From Mucilaginibacter cryoferens (GTDB lineage: Bacteria; Bacteroidota; Bacteroidia; Sphingobacteriales; Sphingobacteriaceae): a stretch of DNA of 64,000 nucleotides. Positions 45,053 through 54,458 of the stretch are shown in pieces. Below the pieces are notes generated by a model. The model had not been told where the DNA came from. It searched no databases and saw only the letters and a program-made list of their open reading frames with translations. The position numbers and the translations under genes are program-made. The stretch covers positions 14,978 to 78,977 of the forward strand of contig NZ_JACHCR010000031.1 of NCBI RefSeq assembly GCF_014205845.1, given 5' to 3'. Positions within the stretch are counted from its first letter, which is position 1, and every line of letters begins with the position of its first letter.

Positions 45053-46003
45053 ATGAATAAACATTTATTTACCGGTATCCTGTTACTTCTTTCCATATCA
45101 ATTCAGGCACAAACAGCGCGATCTGGGATAAACAACCCATCACCGACTGTTACATTGGATGTTACGGGAAATCCAACAAGCACGACTTATCTAGATGGGA
45201 TAATGGCTCCAAGAGTAACAGGGGTACTGTTAAGGGCGAAAACATATACCGCCACTCAAAATAGTGCGATTGTCTATGTAACTACCGCAGATCCTGCACC
45301 TGCAGGGCAAACTATAAATGTTACTTCGGTCGGTTACTACTATTTTAGCGGACCAACATTAAGATGGGTAAGGTTTGTGGGTGGTTCTGGGCCGGCCTCT
45401 ACAATAGTAGGGCAAATTTTAACTGCTGATGCGAATGGGCTTGGGGCATGGCAAACACTGGCATTAACTTCTGTAGCAGGTGTAACACCAGGCCCAACTG
45501 TAAGTTTTACCAAGTACGGAACCGGGACCCCTCCCAACACTATTCTATTTACAAACGGTTATATTATACTGCCTCCGGGTAAATGGTTAGTTGCTTTTGG
45601 TACCAAAGCAGGGATTGGGAATAATACAGGATCTATCCCCAGGATTCTAAATACTGATGCTTCATTATGGCTTACCTTGTATTTAAGCGATGATGCTACT
45701 ACAGGAGGTAATACAGCAGATTATGTAACAGCAGATTCCGGCCCCAGGGGGTCTGCCGGTGTTTTGGGAAGAGGTTCCAGTAAAACTTATGTTTCCGGCT
45801 ATGAAGTTGTTAATAATACCGGCACCGCCAGCAAAAAATATTACTTATGGGCTTATCAGGAGCAGGATATTAACCCTAATATAACAGCCAGCAGTAAAAC
45901 ACAATACGATAATGGCAGCGGTACATCGGTTGATGCATTTTGGGTAAATGTAATGGATAATACTTACCAGGAAAGATACTTTTTTGCTATTCCTATTCAA
46001 TAG
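45053..46003 (+). CDS. secreted protein, first of a tandem duplicate pair
   Basis: This 316-aa exported protein has a signal peptide (LLLLSISIQAQ), then TVTLDVTGNPTSTTYLDGI, MAPRVTGVLLRAKTYTA and GQTINVTSVGYYYFSGPT. The last three form an N-terminal module common in Bacteroidota surface and fibre-like proteins. A C-terminal beta-rich domain follows (YIILPPGKWLVAFGTKAGIG, SLWLTLYLSDDATTGGNT, YLWAYQEQDINPN) and ends in RYFFAIPIQ. The next gene encodes a protein closely similar over its full length. The function is not known; a surface or matrix protein is likely. Confidence 0.7.
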   Translation: MNKHLFTGILLLLSISIQAQTARSGINNPSPTVTLDVTGNPTSTTYLDGIMAPRVTGVLLRAKTYTATQNSAIVYVTTADPAPAGQTINVTSVGYYYFSGPTLRWVRFVGGSGPASTIVGQILTADANGLGAWQTLALTSVAGVTPGPTVSFTKYGTGTPPNTILFTNGYIILPPGKWLVAFGTKAGIGNNTGSIPRILNTDASLWLTLYLSDDATTGGNTADYVTADSGPRGSAGVLGRGSSKTYVSGYEVVNNTGTASKKYYLWAYQEQDINPNITASSKTQYDNGSGTSVDAFWVNVMDNTYQERYFFAIPIQ

Positions 46004-46072
46004 CTTTCTTATAAGTTATTGGATCAATTCACCAATCATTCCGTTTATACCCGTAAAAAATCAAAATTAAAC

Positions 46073-47035
46073 ATGACTAAACATCTATTTTCAGTTGTAC
46101 TATTCCTTGTTTCTATTTCAGTTCAGGCACAAACAACACTATCGGGCATAAACAATTCGGCACCAACTGTTACATTGGATGTTACAGGTAACCCGACAGC
46201 CACGGATTATCTTGATGGGATAATGGCCCCAAGAATTACAGGAGCACAGCTGAAGTTGAAAACATACACCGTAGCTGAAAATAGTGCTATTGTTTATGTA
46301 AATACCGCAGATCCTGCACCAGCAGGGCAAACTATAAATGTTACTGCGCCCGGTTATTATTATTTTGACGGGCCAACATTAAGCTGGGTAAGGTTTGCGG
46401 GGGGGGCTGGTGCAGCGGCTATTACAGGGCAAGTTTTAACATCTGATGCGAATGGGTTGGGAGTATGGAAAGCCCTGGGAGTAAGCTCTATACCAGGTAC
46501 CTTTCCAGTTACGCCTGTAAATTTCACGTCTTACGGACCCGCACAAATTGCCGGAGGCCCTCCCGACACTATTTTAAATACAACAGCCTATATTACATTA
46601 CCTCCAGGTAAATGGTTAGTTGCTTTTGGCACAACAGCCGGGATTGGGTATAATGGATTTTACCCTAGGATGTTAAATACTGATGCTTCATTATGGTTTA
46701 GCTTATATTTAAGCGATGATGCTACTATAGGAGGTAATACGGTCGATTACATCACTGCAGATGCAGGCCCCAGAGGATCTGGAGGCATTTTGGGGCGAGG
46801 TACCAATAAAACTTATGTTTCCGGCTCTGAAGCCATTAATAATAGTAGCGGTGGCAGCAAAAAATATTATTTGTGGGCTTATCAGCAGCAGAATATTAAT
46901 TCTAGTATACCAACCAGTAGTAAAACACAGTACGACGATGCATCAACTGCACACAATCAGGTTAATGCATATTGGATTGGTATAATGGGAGTTGGCTATT
47001 GGGAAAGATACTTTTTTGCTATTCCTATTCAATAG
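46073..47035 (+). CDS. secreted protein, second of the tandem pair
   Basis: This 320-aa exported protein (signal FLVSISVQAQ) matches the preceding gene product along its length: TVTLDVTGNPTATDYLDGI, LPPGKWLVAFGTTAGIGYN, SLWFSLYLSDDATIGGN, ERYFFAIPIQ. It has small insertions (such as AQIAGGPPD). The ATG at 46073 gives the same start as its partner; an open frame from 46019 is ignored. A 69-bp gap separates the genes. The pair arose by tandem duplication. Function unknown. Confidence 0.7.
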   Translation: MTKHLFSVVLFLVSISVQAQTTLSGINNSAPTVTLDVTGNPTATDYLDGIMAPRITGAQLKLKTYTVAENSAIVYVNTADPAPAGQTINVTAPGYYYFDGPTLSWVRFAGGAGAAAITGQVLTSDANGLGVWKALGVSSIPGTFPVTPVNFTSYGPAQIAGGPPDTILNTTAYITLPPGKWLVAFGTTAGIGYNGFYPRMLNTDASLWFSLYLSDDATIGGNTVDYITADAGPRGSGGILGRGTNKTYVSGSEAINNSSGGSKKYYLWAYQQQNINSSIPTSSKTQYDDASTAHNQVNAYWIGIMGVGYWERYFFAIPIQ

Positions 47036-47237
47036 GTTTTCTTATAGGTTGACCAAATGAATACCTTCAAGGACAATAACATCGACAGACCTTGGGTATT
47101 TTAATAATGATTTTAAAACGATTCTGCTCCAACGCGAACACTTTTGACCATGCTTAGTCCATGTTGATGGCAATGATGTTAAATTAACCTTTATACTTAT
47201 TTAATTTGTAAAAGGGCAAAGGCATAGTTATAAGATC

Positions 47238-48734
47238 TCAGATATGATTCATCCAAATATTAATATCCTGGTTAGAGGGAATGTTGAGCTTCTTTCTTAT
47301 TCTGTATTTCTTTCCTTCCACCGCCCGAACCGAAACCTTGGTATAACGTGCGATCTCCTTGGTTTCAAAGCCTAGTTTGCAGTGCAAACAAAATTCAAGT
47401 TCTATCGCGGTAAGGTTTGGGGCTAGGCTGAGTAATTTTTTGCTGAAATCCGGATCAAATTCATTGTGTTTCACAAAGAAGGCAGGATCGTTATTAACCG
47501 CCAGCTGCAGAATAATCTTCAACTCTTCAATTGCAGCCGGAGAACGCATATCCTCGTTCACTTCCAGTTTTGCTAACAATTCAGTTACCTTCTCCTTACT
47601 GCGCTTTATTTCGCTTTTTAAGCGACGACGGTAAAAAAATATAGCACTGAATATTAATAAAAGAAAAACAGGAATCGTTAATATCAAACGACGGTACCGG
47701 GATTCACTCGCAGATAAACTTTTCTGCCCGTTGTTGACAATATATTCAAGTGGTGTTTTAATCGCAGCTTTATCAGCCTGGGCGAGACTGTCACCCAAAT
47801 ATTCGCTTTTTTGAAAATAAATCAAGGCAATCTTCGGCTTGTTCAAAGCGGTGTATACTTTTGCCAGGCCGGCATAAGCTCCCTTCAACCCTTTGGTATA
47901 TTTAATTTGAGTCGCTGCAGTTTCGGCGGCCTGATAATAAAGCGCCGACTGCCCATATTTCTTTACCGAATAATAAAAGTTACCTGCATGAGAATTAGCA
48001 ACCCATAACGCATAATATTTCTGATATTTATACCTATCCGTACATCTGGAAGCAAAAAGAAGCGCTTTATTTGTATAGAATGCAGCAGTATCATATTGTT
48101 TGCGTAAGGTAAACAGGTTTCCTCTATTCGAGGTTATTATAACATAAACCCATAAGTATTTATGGCTACTTTGCAGTTGCCGGGCTTCAAGATAACTCCT
48201 GTTGCTCCAGAATTCTCTTGCTTTAATATTACCCAAATGCCGATAGTTAATGCCTATGTTTGAATAAGCAATTGCAAGGTAATAATGCCTGTCCTCTTCG
48301 TTATTTATACTTTCCGCAATAAGGACCGCGCTATTTAGCGTATGTTCCGCATCCTTGTAAAATCCCAGGCTTTCATAACATTGCCCCTTAAGTATCTTGA
48401 TATTAAAATCCAGGACCGGATCTTTCGTTTTTACAGCGACGCTTTCTGCCTGAATGATAAATTTAAAAGCCTTGTCATATTGCCCGGCGTCATAGCTTTT
48501 TTTGGAATACAACGTAAGGCCTTTGATAATGCCTTGCTCATAGTTTATCGCTTTTGACGCATTAAAAGCTGTAGTTAATTGTTGAATGTCAGATTTTAGA
48601 CCAATTAAATGATTGGCTTCATCAAAGATGCTGTCGATCTGTTGTTTATTGTATTGTCCGTAACTTTGGCTGCAAAGCAAAGCTAACAAGCCAAATAACA
48701 GAAATTTGCCAAACCGTTTCATTGCCCTTTTCAA
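47238..48734 (-). CDS. TPR sensor protein with membrane helix and C-terminal HTH, paralogue
   Basis: This 498-aa protein has the same plan as the one at 40261-41718. It has a signal (LLFGLLALLCSQSYGQ), TPRs with many aromatic pairs (ALYYQAAETAATQIKYTKGL), a membrane helix (LILTIPVFLLLIFSAIFFY) and a cytoplasmic HTH. The last ~110 residues match the paralogue closely (LQLAVNNDPAFFVKHNEFDP, SVRAVEGKKYRIRKKLNIPS), while the TPR half has diverged. It faces the tandem secreted genes tail to tail. It probably senses a different signal but binds similar DNA; its targets are unknown. Confidence 0.82.
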   Translation of the reverse strand: MKRAMKRFGKFLLFGLLALLCSQSYGQYNKQQIDSIFDEANHLIGLKSDIQQLTTAFNASKAINYEQGIIKGLTLYSKKSYDAGQYDKAFKFIIQAESVAVKTKDPVLDFNIKILKGQCYESLGFYKDAEHTLNSAVLIAESINNEEDRHYYLAIAYSNIGINYRHLGNIKAREFWSNRSYLEARQLQSSHKYLWVYVIITSNRGNLFTLRKQYDTAAFYTNKALLFASRCTDRYKYQKYYALWVANSHAGNFYYSVKKYGQSALYYQAAETAATQIKYTKGLKGAYAGLAKVYTALNKPKIALIYFQKSEYLGDSLAQADKAAIKTPLEYIVNNGQKSLSASESRYRRLILTIPVFLLLIFSAIFFYRRRLKSEIKRSKEKVTELLAKLEVNEDMRSPAAIEELKIILQLAVNNDPAFFVKHNEFDPDFSKKLLSLAPNLTAIELEFCLHCKLGFETKEIARYTKVSVRAVEGKKYRIRKKLNIPSNQDINIWMNHI

Positions 48735-49117
48735 AAAATGAATAAATCTAAAATATCATTTTTTTTTATCTTATCGGGAATGATGAAAGAATATCTGACT
48801 TTTTTATAACTAAGCTATATCATTGATTTCATCAAAGCTAACGATTTTTCTGTTTAGGAGACGCTTCTAAACCCTGCTAAATATATTACGGGCAAGGCAA
48901 AAAACGTGTTACTTTGGGCCGAAAATCACCCAATAAAAAGGTGTCTATGCCATTGATAACTTGTCTAAAAAGAGCATTCAAAAAAAACCGTTTACTGTAT
49001 AAAGAGCAACTGTTATTTTTAAACAGCTGCTTTCAAATTTGCACAACAACCGAAGGCTGGAGTATTGTTTGCAATCTTTCAGTTATACATTGATCTTAAG
49101 TTTTGCCGTAAGGGAAT
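48735..49117. other. intergenic region without a supported gene
   Basis: This AT-rich stretch lies upstream of the TPR-HTH gene. GGGCCGAAAATCACC near 48916 resembles GGGCAAAAATCACC near 50632 upstream of the aquaporin gene. No gene or RNA is recognised. Confidence 0.3.
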
Positions 49118-49558
49118 TTACCACCGTAAAAAACTCTGCTGTTCGATATCGCATAACCACAGCGTAGCCAAATATACGTGCTCTTCCTGTAGCTCTGTAT
49201 CCACATTGCCCATTATCCCGTTTTTAAACTCAATGCTTTCCTGGATGATATCAAAATTGGTTTGTTGAAACATACAAGGAAAGACATCAGCCTTTTCAAA
49301 ATCAATTGGACTCCCGCTTCTATTGTCCAATATTAAAAACCACATTTCCTTTTCCAGCATAAGTTCACCAAGTTGCCTATTATAATGACCTAAGCTATAT
49401 ACACAAGCCGCCCCCATCGGCGTTTTAACGCCCTCTCCGACTTTTTCAATGGTCAACGGCGGGAATGGTTCATTGGCAATCTCCAGATGTTCACTTCCGG
49501 CCATCATCTTTATAAGGCAACAAAATATTGCAGTGCTATTTTCATTCAATGATTTCAT
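49118..49558 (-). CDS. DUF6908-like small cytoplasmic protein
   Basis: This 146-aa protein starts MKSLNENSTAIFCCLIKMM. It continues EHLEIANEPFPPLTIEKVGEG, VYSLGHYNRQLGELMLEKEM, WFLILDNRSG and YLATLWLCDIEQQSFLRW. The pattern agrees with my memory of an uncharacterised Bacteroidota family (DUF6908) found on chromosomes and mobile elements. The second in-frame ATG is used because it gives the family's usual start. It stands alone between a gene-poor region and the aquaporin. Function unknown. Confidence 0.55.
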   Translation of the reverse strand: MKSLNENSTAIFCCLIKMMAGSEHLEIANEPFPPLTIEKVGEGVKTPMGAACVYSLGHYNRQLGELMLEKEMWFLILDNRSGSPIDFEKADVFPCMFQQTNFDIIQESIEFKNGIMGNVDTELQEEHVYLATLWLCDIEQQSFLRW

Positions 49559-49767
49559 CGTATACTTCTTTTTATGGGTCATGGCCCCCCAGCTTTACTT
49601 AGTTCCTTCTTCAATATATCCTGCCCTATACGAATTGTTCTGATCGACCATATACAAGTTTGTCAACGGCAGATCCGCTCGATCGGAATTTTAAGTCATA
49701 ATAACAAGGAACCAGGGCCAGGCTCCGTTATCTAAATACCTCAGTTGACCTTTACCATAGAGGCTCA

Positions 49768-50475
49768 TTAATCTTGATTCAGCACATATCGCCATACTAC
49801 TGCACTTAATATGCTTCCCAATATAGGGGCAATGATGAATAACCATAGTTGAGTTAGTGCGCCCCCACCGACAATTAAGGCGGGGCCAATACTACGGGCC
49901 GGGTTTACCGATACCCCTGTTATCGGTATGCCCACGATATGAATCAATACCAGGCTGAGGCCAATGGCTATGCCTGCGAAACCACCGTTAATATTTTTAG
50001 AAGATGTAGAGCCAAAAACAACCAGTAAAAATATAAAAGATAGCACCACCTCTGCCCAAAAACCTGCAACAAGGCTGTAGTGCCCTGGTGACAATTCGCC
50101 ATAACCATTTTGTCCCAGTCCGTTGACTCCAATAAGATAATCGCTTTTACCCGAAGCAATCGCATATAAAATGGCTGCTCCGGCAATTGCACCCAATAGC
50201 TGGGCTAATATATATAAAGCGGCCTCCCCCACTTTCATGCGTCCGGCAAGGACCATACCTATTGAAATAGCCGGATTGATATGGCAGCCAGAAATATGCC
50301 CGATCGTGTAGGCCATTGCAACGACAGACAAACCGAAGGCAAAAGATATGCCTAATAAACCGACCCCATTCGTGCCATTGGCACCAGCGATAACGGCACT
50401 TCCACAACCCATTAATACCAATACCAGGGTTCCTAAAAACTCCGCAGAGAACTTTGAAATAGTTATTTTATTCAT
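49768..50475 (-). CDS. aqpZ: aquaporin Z family water channel
   Basis: This 235-aa inner membrane protein has six membrane helices and the two NPA half-helices of the MIP family, seen in SGCHINPAISIG and GVSVNPARSIGPAL. The N-terminus (SKFSAEFLGTLVLVLMGCGS) is typical of AqpZ. The His in the HINPA loop and the Arg in NPARS mark a water-selective pore rather than a glycerol facilitator. The ATG at 50475 is chosen over one 14 codons upstream. It would move water during osmotic change. It appears monocistronic. Confidence 0.94.
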   Translation of the reverse strand: MNKITISKFSAEFLGTLVLVLMGCGSAVIAGANGTNGVGLLGISFAFGLSVVAMAYTIGHISGCHINPAISIGMVLAGRMKVGEAALYILAQLLGAIAGAAILYAIASGKSDYLIGVNGLGQNGYGELSPGHYSLVAGFWAEVVLSFIFLLVVFGSTSSKNINGGFAGIAIGLSLVLIHIVGIPITGVSVNPARSIGPALIVGGGALTQLWLFIIAPILGSILSAVVWRYVLNQD

Positions 50476-51247
50476 GTTAAAAAAAATATTTAGTTGAAAT
50501 GCTTTCCATACCGGCATGGTGCGATGTGAACACTGGTGTTATAGAATAACTGCAATTAAAAGGAAAAACATTCAGATTCGCCAGGCAAAGACCAGGCTAT
50601 ATATACTCGGATATACACAAGCCACCGATTGGGCAAAAATCACCAAAGTCTTGAATTTATTTTTTTGCAGGGAGCGATATTGATCACTATTTAAATTAAT
50701 TTACGAAATTTTATCCAACAGCTACAACTGATATCTTATCGTAATCTCTTTGGTTGGAAATACACATAATTATTTAATAATCAGATAGCCTGAAAAATCA
50801 AGAAGATATGCTTAGTAAGATTTTATAAAGAGCCCTCACATTAACTTTCTTTGCAGCCAAGTGCACTAAGAAATTTAAGCCTGAAAATACTTACGTCCAC
50901 TTTATCAAATTAATTACCATTCACAAATACGCAACCTGAAAAGATCACCAATTAAACCACCATTTTCCATACTGAAATCTTAACTGGAGAACCTATAAGG
51001 ATAGCTGGTAAAAATAAACTGCAGTGGCATGTAAAAATGCCCGTGCTGTATCGTTAGGAGGAAACATCTTTTGTACCCTTCTAATACTTATTAAAATTCC
51101 AATGTTCGCTGAACCACGTTGGTTATTTTAATGGCCCTGGAAATATATGACGGGGATGGTTGCCACGAATGTCTTATTTGGCTTTATTTTTTGAGGACGC
51201 CAGATAGCCGCCGGAAAGCGTTTAACATCTATCTCCTTCTTTCGAAA
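50476..51247. other. long intergenic region, no supported gene
   Basis: About 770 bp upstream of aqpZ and downstream of a small gene show no convincing reading frame, tRNA or repeat array. It holds the GGGCAAAAATCACC segment near 50632. The low gene density matches the rest of 50-58 kb. Confidence 0.4.
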
Positions 51248-51478
51248 TTATATCCAGTATAGCAGCGCAATACTTTTCCCGATCTCGCCAGCGAGTTCCT
51301 TCCCGATCAATGCGTTATTTTCCTTAGGACGCCATCTATTTTGTTCCATGAGAAGTGTTTGCGTCGTCCCGTCTAATAAGATCTGGATTTCTTCTTTGTC
51401 TTTATTGATCTTTTTGGCATTCAGTATCTGGAAGCTGTAGTCCTGTCCCCCAAATCTAATCAACAATGACTGCCCCAT
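51248..51478 (-). CDS. small cytoplasmic protein, MGQ family member 1
   Basis: This 76-aa protein starts MGQSLLIRFGGQDYSFQIL and ends GELAGEIGKSIALLYWI-like (KELAGEIGKSIALLYWI). It is related along its length to the 76-aa product at 57403-57633 (MGQILRITFEKKDYTFELV, AAIGKSISLRYRI). Both have a beta-rich first half and a final short helix. The conserved length and ends support a real gene family. Function unknown. Confidence 0.55.
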   Translation of the reverse strand: MGQSLLIRFGGQDYSFQILNAKKINKDKEEIQILLDGTTQTLLMEQNRWRPKENNALIGKELAGEIGKSIALLYWI

Positions 51479-51675
51479 AAGATAGTTAAAAATATAAATC
51501 ATTTCTGCAAACAATTACTATCCAGCTGGTTCCTAAACTTCTAATTTTGATCTGCAAAGGTCCTAATTCCGAATATCTCCCGGATTATAAGACGGATATT
51601 TACTGATCAGGTTCAAGAATATTCAAAATTACCGGCCATACAGGATTCCTTGGCAATGGCAGGTGATTTACTCCC

Positions 51676-52110
51676 CTATTCCACTGCTTGGGCTTTATCC
51701 AGTTTTTCCTGCGCTTTTTTTATCTGTTTGAGCAGGTCTTTTACCTTTTTACGGTCACGCTCCATTTGTCTGGAAGCATCATCAGCCTCTTGGGTTTGTT
51801 TTGCAGCTTTTTTGGCTTCTTTGGCTGCTAATTTCGCGTCATCCAAATCGCCTCCTACCGCCTGTTCCGATCTTTTCCTGCTTTTAACCTGAGCATCATG
51901 AGACTTGCCCAGAGTATTTTCCAGTTTTAACGAATCTATTGGCAGTTGTTTTTGAATATCACCCAATTTTGCTTTAAGGTCATTCAGTTTTACATTAAGT
52001 TTATTTATCTTAACGGAATCCTTTTTAACGGTATCCGGTTTTAAATTGGTTTCGGCTTTTGAATGAAATGCTCCAAATAGCATTAACCATATAAAAAGTA
52101 GTTTTTTCAT
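51676..52110 (-). CDS. secreted Lys/Asp-rich coiled-coil protein
   Basis: This 144-aa exported protein has a signal (LLFIWLMLFGAFHSKA) and then an almost continuous charged coiled coil (KINKLNVKLNDLKAKLGDIQ, LAAKEAKKAAKQTQEADDA, KDLLKQIKKAQEKLDKA). No enzymatic motif is present. It is likely periplasmic and oligomeric, perhaps a spacer or cell-envelope protein. It stands alone behind the small inverted-repeat element. Confidence 0.6.
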   Translation of the reverse strand: MKKLLFIWLMLFGAFHSKAETNLKPDTVKKDSVKINKLNVKLNDLKAKLGDIQKQLPIDSLKLENTLGKSHDAQVKSRKRSEQAVGGDLDDAKLAAKEAKKAAKQTQEADDASRQMERDRKKVKDLLKQIKKAQEKLDKAQAVE

Positions 52111-52172
52111 ATAGATTTTTAGACTACTGATGATTAATCAGGTCAGGTAAATGAGGTCTCTGAATGATAAAA

Positions 52173-52290
52173 GAGGCTGTCTCATAAGTAAAATGGAGGC
52201 CCTAAGAATCGTCTATACGAAACGTTCTCCACCACCTACCCCAATAAATTAAAGAAAAAGAGGCTGTTCCCATACTTATGAGACAGCCTC
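52173..52290. mobile_element. 118-bp miniature inverted-repeat element
   Basis: GAGGCTGTCTCATAAGTA (52173-52190) and its exact inverse (52273-52290) are perfect 18-bp terminal repeats around an 82-bp non-coding core. An inner partial copy (GAGGCTGTTCC) starts at 52259. GAGGCTGTCTCA ends are typical of several transposon families of Bacteroidota. No transposase or clear target duplication is seen. The large loop makes a simple terminator less likely. Confidence 0.55.
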
Positions 52291-52296
52291 GCCTAT

Positions 52297-52497
52297 TTAA
52301 TGCTTTATCTTATTTTCTTTAAACCTTCTGTCAGGTTTGCCGTCTTTTTTTAAATGCGTCTTAGCTGTTTTGTATCGTTTATCGGGCTTGCCATCCTTTC
52401 TGAGGTGTTTGTGGTGATGCTTTACAGGCGCAGCATGAGCATTGATTACTCCAAAACTCAATACCGAAAGTAATAGGGTCGTTAATAATTTTTTCAT
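52297..52497 (-). CDS. small secreted basic protein with DGKPD repeats
   Basis: This 66-aa protein has a cleavable signal (LLLSVLSFGVINAHA) and a short, strongly basic mature part with His runs (VKHHHKHLRKDGKPDKRYK). The unit HLKKDGKPDRRFK repeats it. The start is the ATG giving MKKLLTTLLL; an open frame begins 21 codons earlier. Similar short Lys-rich exported proteins are common in this group without known function. The acidic-basic DGKPD unit might bind metal or polyanions. Confidence 0.5.
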   Translation of the reverse strand: MKKLLTTLLLSVLSFGVINAHAAPVKHHHKHLRKDGKPDKRYKTAKTHLKKDGKPDRRFKENKIKH

Positions 52498-52645
52498 AAT
52501 TTTAAATTTGTTGATTAAGTATATCGAATTGTGGTAAAAAAACTCCCTCCAAAATATCACTGCTTTGAACCAATCAGCTGACCCGCATAATCAATGACAT
52601 TGCCACTATTTTATGCTGACTGGCTCGGTACTCCCCCTGTACCTG

Positions 52646-52876
52646 CTATTTTCTGACAAGTCTGATCATCCAGACAAGCAATACCGCCCCAAGGAAAGGG
52701 GTGAGAAAATAGCCCCAGGTAAGCATGCGGAGATTAAGGCGATCAGATATACATCCCCCGATCCAGCCCCCTGCCAGTCCGAGTAAAACATCTATCATCA
52801 CGCCGTAACCTTTGCCGCGTATTACTTTGTTTGCCAGAAAACCGGCAATCCCTCCCAAGATTAAATGAATAATCAT
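52646..52876 (-). CDS. GlsB/YeaQ/YmgE family membrane protein
   Basis: This 76-aa hydrophobic protein has three membrane segments and the Gly-rich pattern of the transglycosylase-associated/GlsB family (LILGGIAGFLANKVIRGKGY, DVLLGLAGGWIGGCI). Members are induced by stress in many bacteria; the biochemical role is not known. A copy of the GTAG-N6-GTAG motif lies 105 bp before its start. Confidence 0.75.
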   Translation of the reverse strand: MIIHLILGGIAGFLANKVIRGKGYGVMIDVLLGLAGGWIGGCISDRLNLRMLTWGYFLTPFLGAVLLVWMIRLVRK

Positions 52877-52980
52877 TTTTATAAATAAAAGTTAAACCCT
52901 ACCGCTGGGTTCATATTCTAGCTGTTGTTATCATCTGCCACAAAGAAATAGAATAGGTGCATTACTTTTTGCGAAAAGCC

Positions 52981-52994
52981 CTACTCACATCTAC
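52981..52994 (-). promoter_or_regulatory. GTAG-N6-GTAG motif
   Basis: GTAGATGTGAGTAG on the minus strand, 105 bp before the GlsB-like gene and 45 bp past the end of the histidine kinase gene. It is followed by CTTTTCGCAAAAAG. Exact copy at 55827; near copies at 57145 and 44936. Confidence 0.35.
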
Positions 52995-53038
52995 ATGCGC
53001 ATGCCATAGATTTGATATCCAGGACTTTAATTAAATAG

Positions 53039-54193
53039 CTATTGATAAAGGGGGATTTCAATAAAAAACTCAGTCCCACTTTCAGGCTCACTTTTAAACC
53101 ATATTTTACCGTCGTGGGCTTCCATAACCTGTTTACAAATGTATAATCCCAGTCCAAATGGTTGTTCTCCTTCCGTCCCATTACGCTTAGCCGGGGAAAA
53201 TGCGTCGAATATTTTATTCTGTAAAGCCAGGGGGATGCCAATGCCCTTGTCCTTCACTTTGATAACTATTCCCTTTTCAGCCCGAAAGGTATCAATGAAT
53301 ATATCGCTCCCTTCGGGGCTGAACTTCATGGCATTCCCAATTATATTATTTATTACCCGCCACATTTTCTCTTTGTCCACCTCTACTTTCAGTTGCTGCT
53401 CATTATGATATATCAACCGTTGGCCTTTATCATCTGCTTTGAACTTTAGCAGTTCCACGCAGGGCCGTAATATTTCCTCCAGGAATATTTCTTCTTTAAC
53501 CACCTCCTGCTGGCCAAAGTCAGTTTTTAGCAGTTCGTTAATAAGCCCCAGGCTACTTTTCGAAGCCGTTTCTATCAACAGCACCAATTCATGAAGGTCC
53601 TCAGGCTGCTCTTTTCCTATAATGATCGACGCAATAGCACTAACGGCACCTATCGGGTTACGCAGGTCATGGGCCACCAACTTCATTAGCCGGACGTATT
53701 CTTTATTCGCCGCATCCAAAGCATTTGCTGTAGCCTCAGTTTTTTCAAATTGCAAGCGTAGGCTCTTGGTATTATTTTTTATTTTCCGCAAGTAGAACCA
53801 TACCGCCCCGATGATCAGCATAGTCAGCCCGCAACCACCCATTTTGAATACCAACCACTTGAACTTATATTTTGACCATTGTTCTGTTGATTTAAGCAGC
53901 TGCCCTCTACGCGCATATTCTGGGGAATCGATACCCGTTGCGTTAGCAATTAAATGCTGTACATCGTAAAACTTCGGCCGTTGAATATCCGGTGGCGACT
54001 TGGCCCAATGAAAAGTACGCTTGCCTTCCTTTTCGCATAAAAGCGCAATTTTGTTATCCGGGACCATGAGATGAAATGTCCCGGTTCGAATGAAGAGCCG
54101 TGGTGCTCGGCAACTTCTGATTTGTCCAGGTTGCCCGAGACAACATGCATAATAGAATGTTAATAATACAATCAATATTGTCCTTTTTTCCAT
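53039..54193 (-). CDS. membrane-bound sensor histidine kinase
   Basis: This 384-aa protein has a signal (TILIVLLTFYYACCLGQ), a short unrecognised periplasmic part and a membrane helix (GLTMLIIGAVWFYLRKI). The kinase core has HisKA with the phospho-His in LVAHDLRNPIGAV, an N box (NNIIGNAMKFSPEG), G1 (VKDKGIGIP) and G2 (PFGLGLYICKQV). The ATG at 54193 gives the signal peptide; an upstream frame to 54280 does not. No partner regulator is adjacent; single-domain regulators at 55952 and 57763 on the same strand are candidates. The signal is unknown. Confidence 0.85.
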   Translation of the reverse strand: MEKRTILIVLLTFYYACCLGQPGQIRSCRAPRLFIRTGTFHLMVPDNKIALLCEKEGKRTFHWAKSPPDIQRPKFYDVQHLIANATGIDSPEYARRGQLLKSTEQWSKYKFKWLVFKMGGCGLTMLIIGAVWFYLRKIKNNTKSLRLQFEKTEATANALDAANKEYVRLMKLVAHDLRNPIGAVSAIASIIIGKEQPEDLHELVLLIETASKSSLGLINELLKTDFGQQEVVKEEIFLEEILRPCVELLKFKADDKGQRLIYHNEQQLKVEVDKEKMWRVINNIIGNAMKFSPEGSDIFIDTFRAEKGIVIKVKDKGIGIPLALQNKIFDAFSPAKRNGTEGEQPFGLGLYICKQVMEAHDGKIWFKSEPESGTEFFIEIPLYQ

Positions 54194-54458
54194 GGTAGCG
54201 CTATGTTTAAACATGTGATCATATAGAACCAGCTTAATATTTTGAGCCAGACAGCTGATAAAATGTATCATAAATAACATCTGATAGTAAGACGAGGAAC
54301 TTCTGCTCGCACCAAAAGAGATACATTGGTAAAATCTTCGTCTGTGTTCTCCACAAAGCTTGTGAAGTTATGGCGCAGTTTATCATAGTGTCCTGCTGCT
54401 CCCCGTTGACGACTCTTTTTAATTTTACCGAGTCTCACTTTTTATTTATTACGTATTT

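Noticed and set aside
52173..52290. Reading the 18-bp inverted repeat as a simple terminator
   Set aside because: The 82-bp loop and absence of a T-run beside the stem fit a miniature element better.
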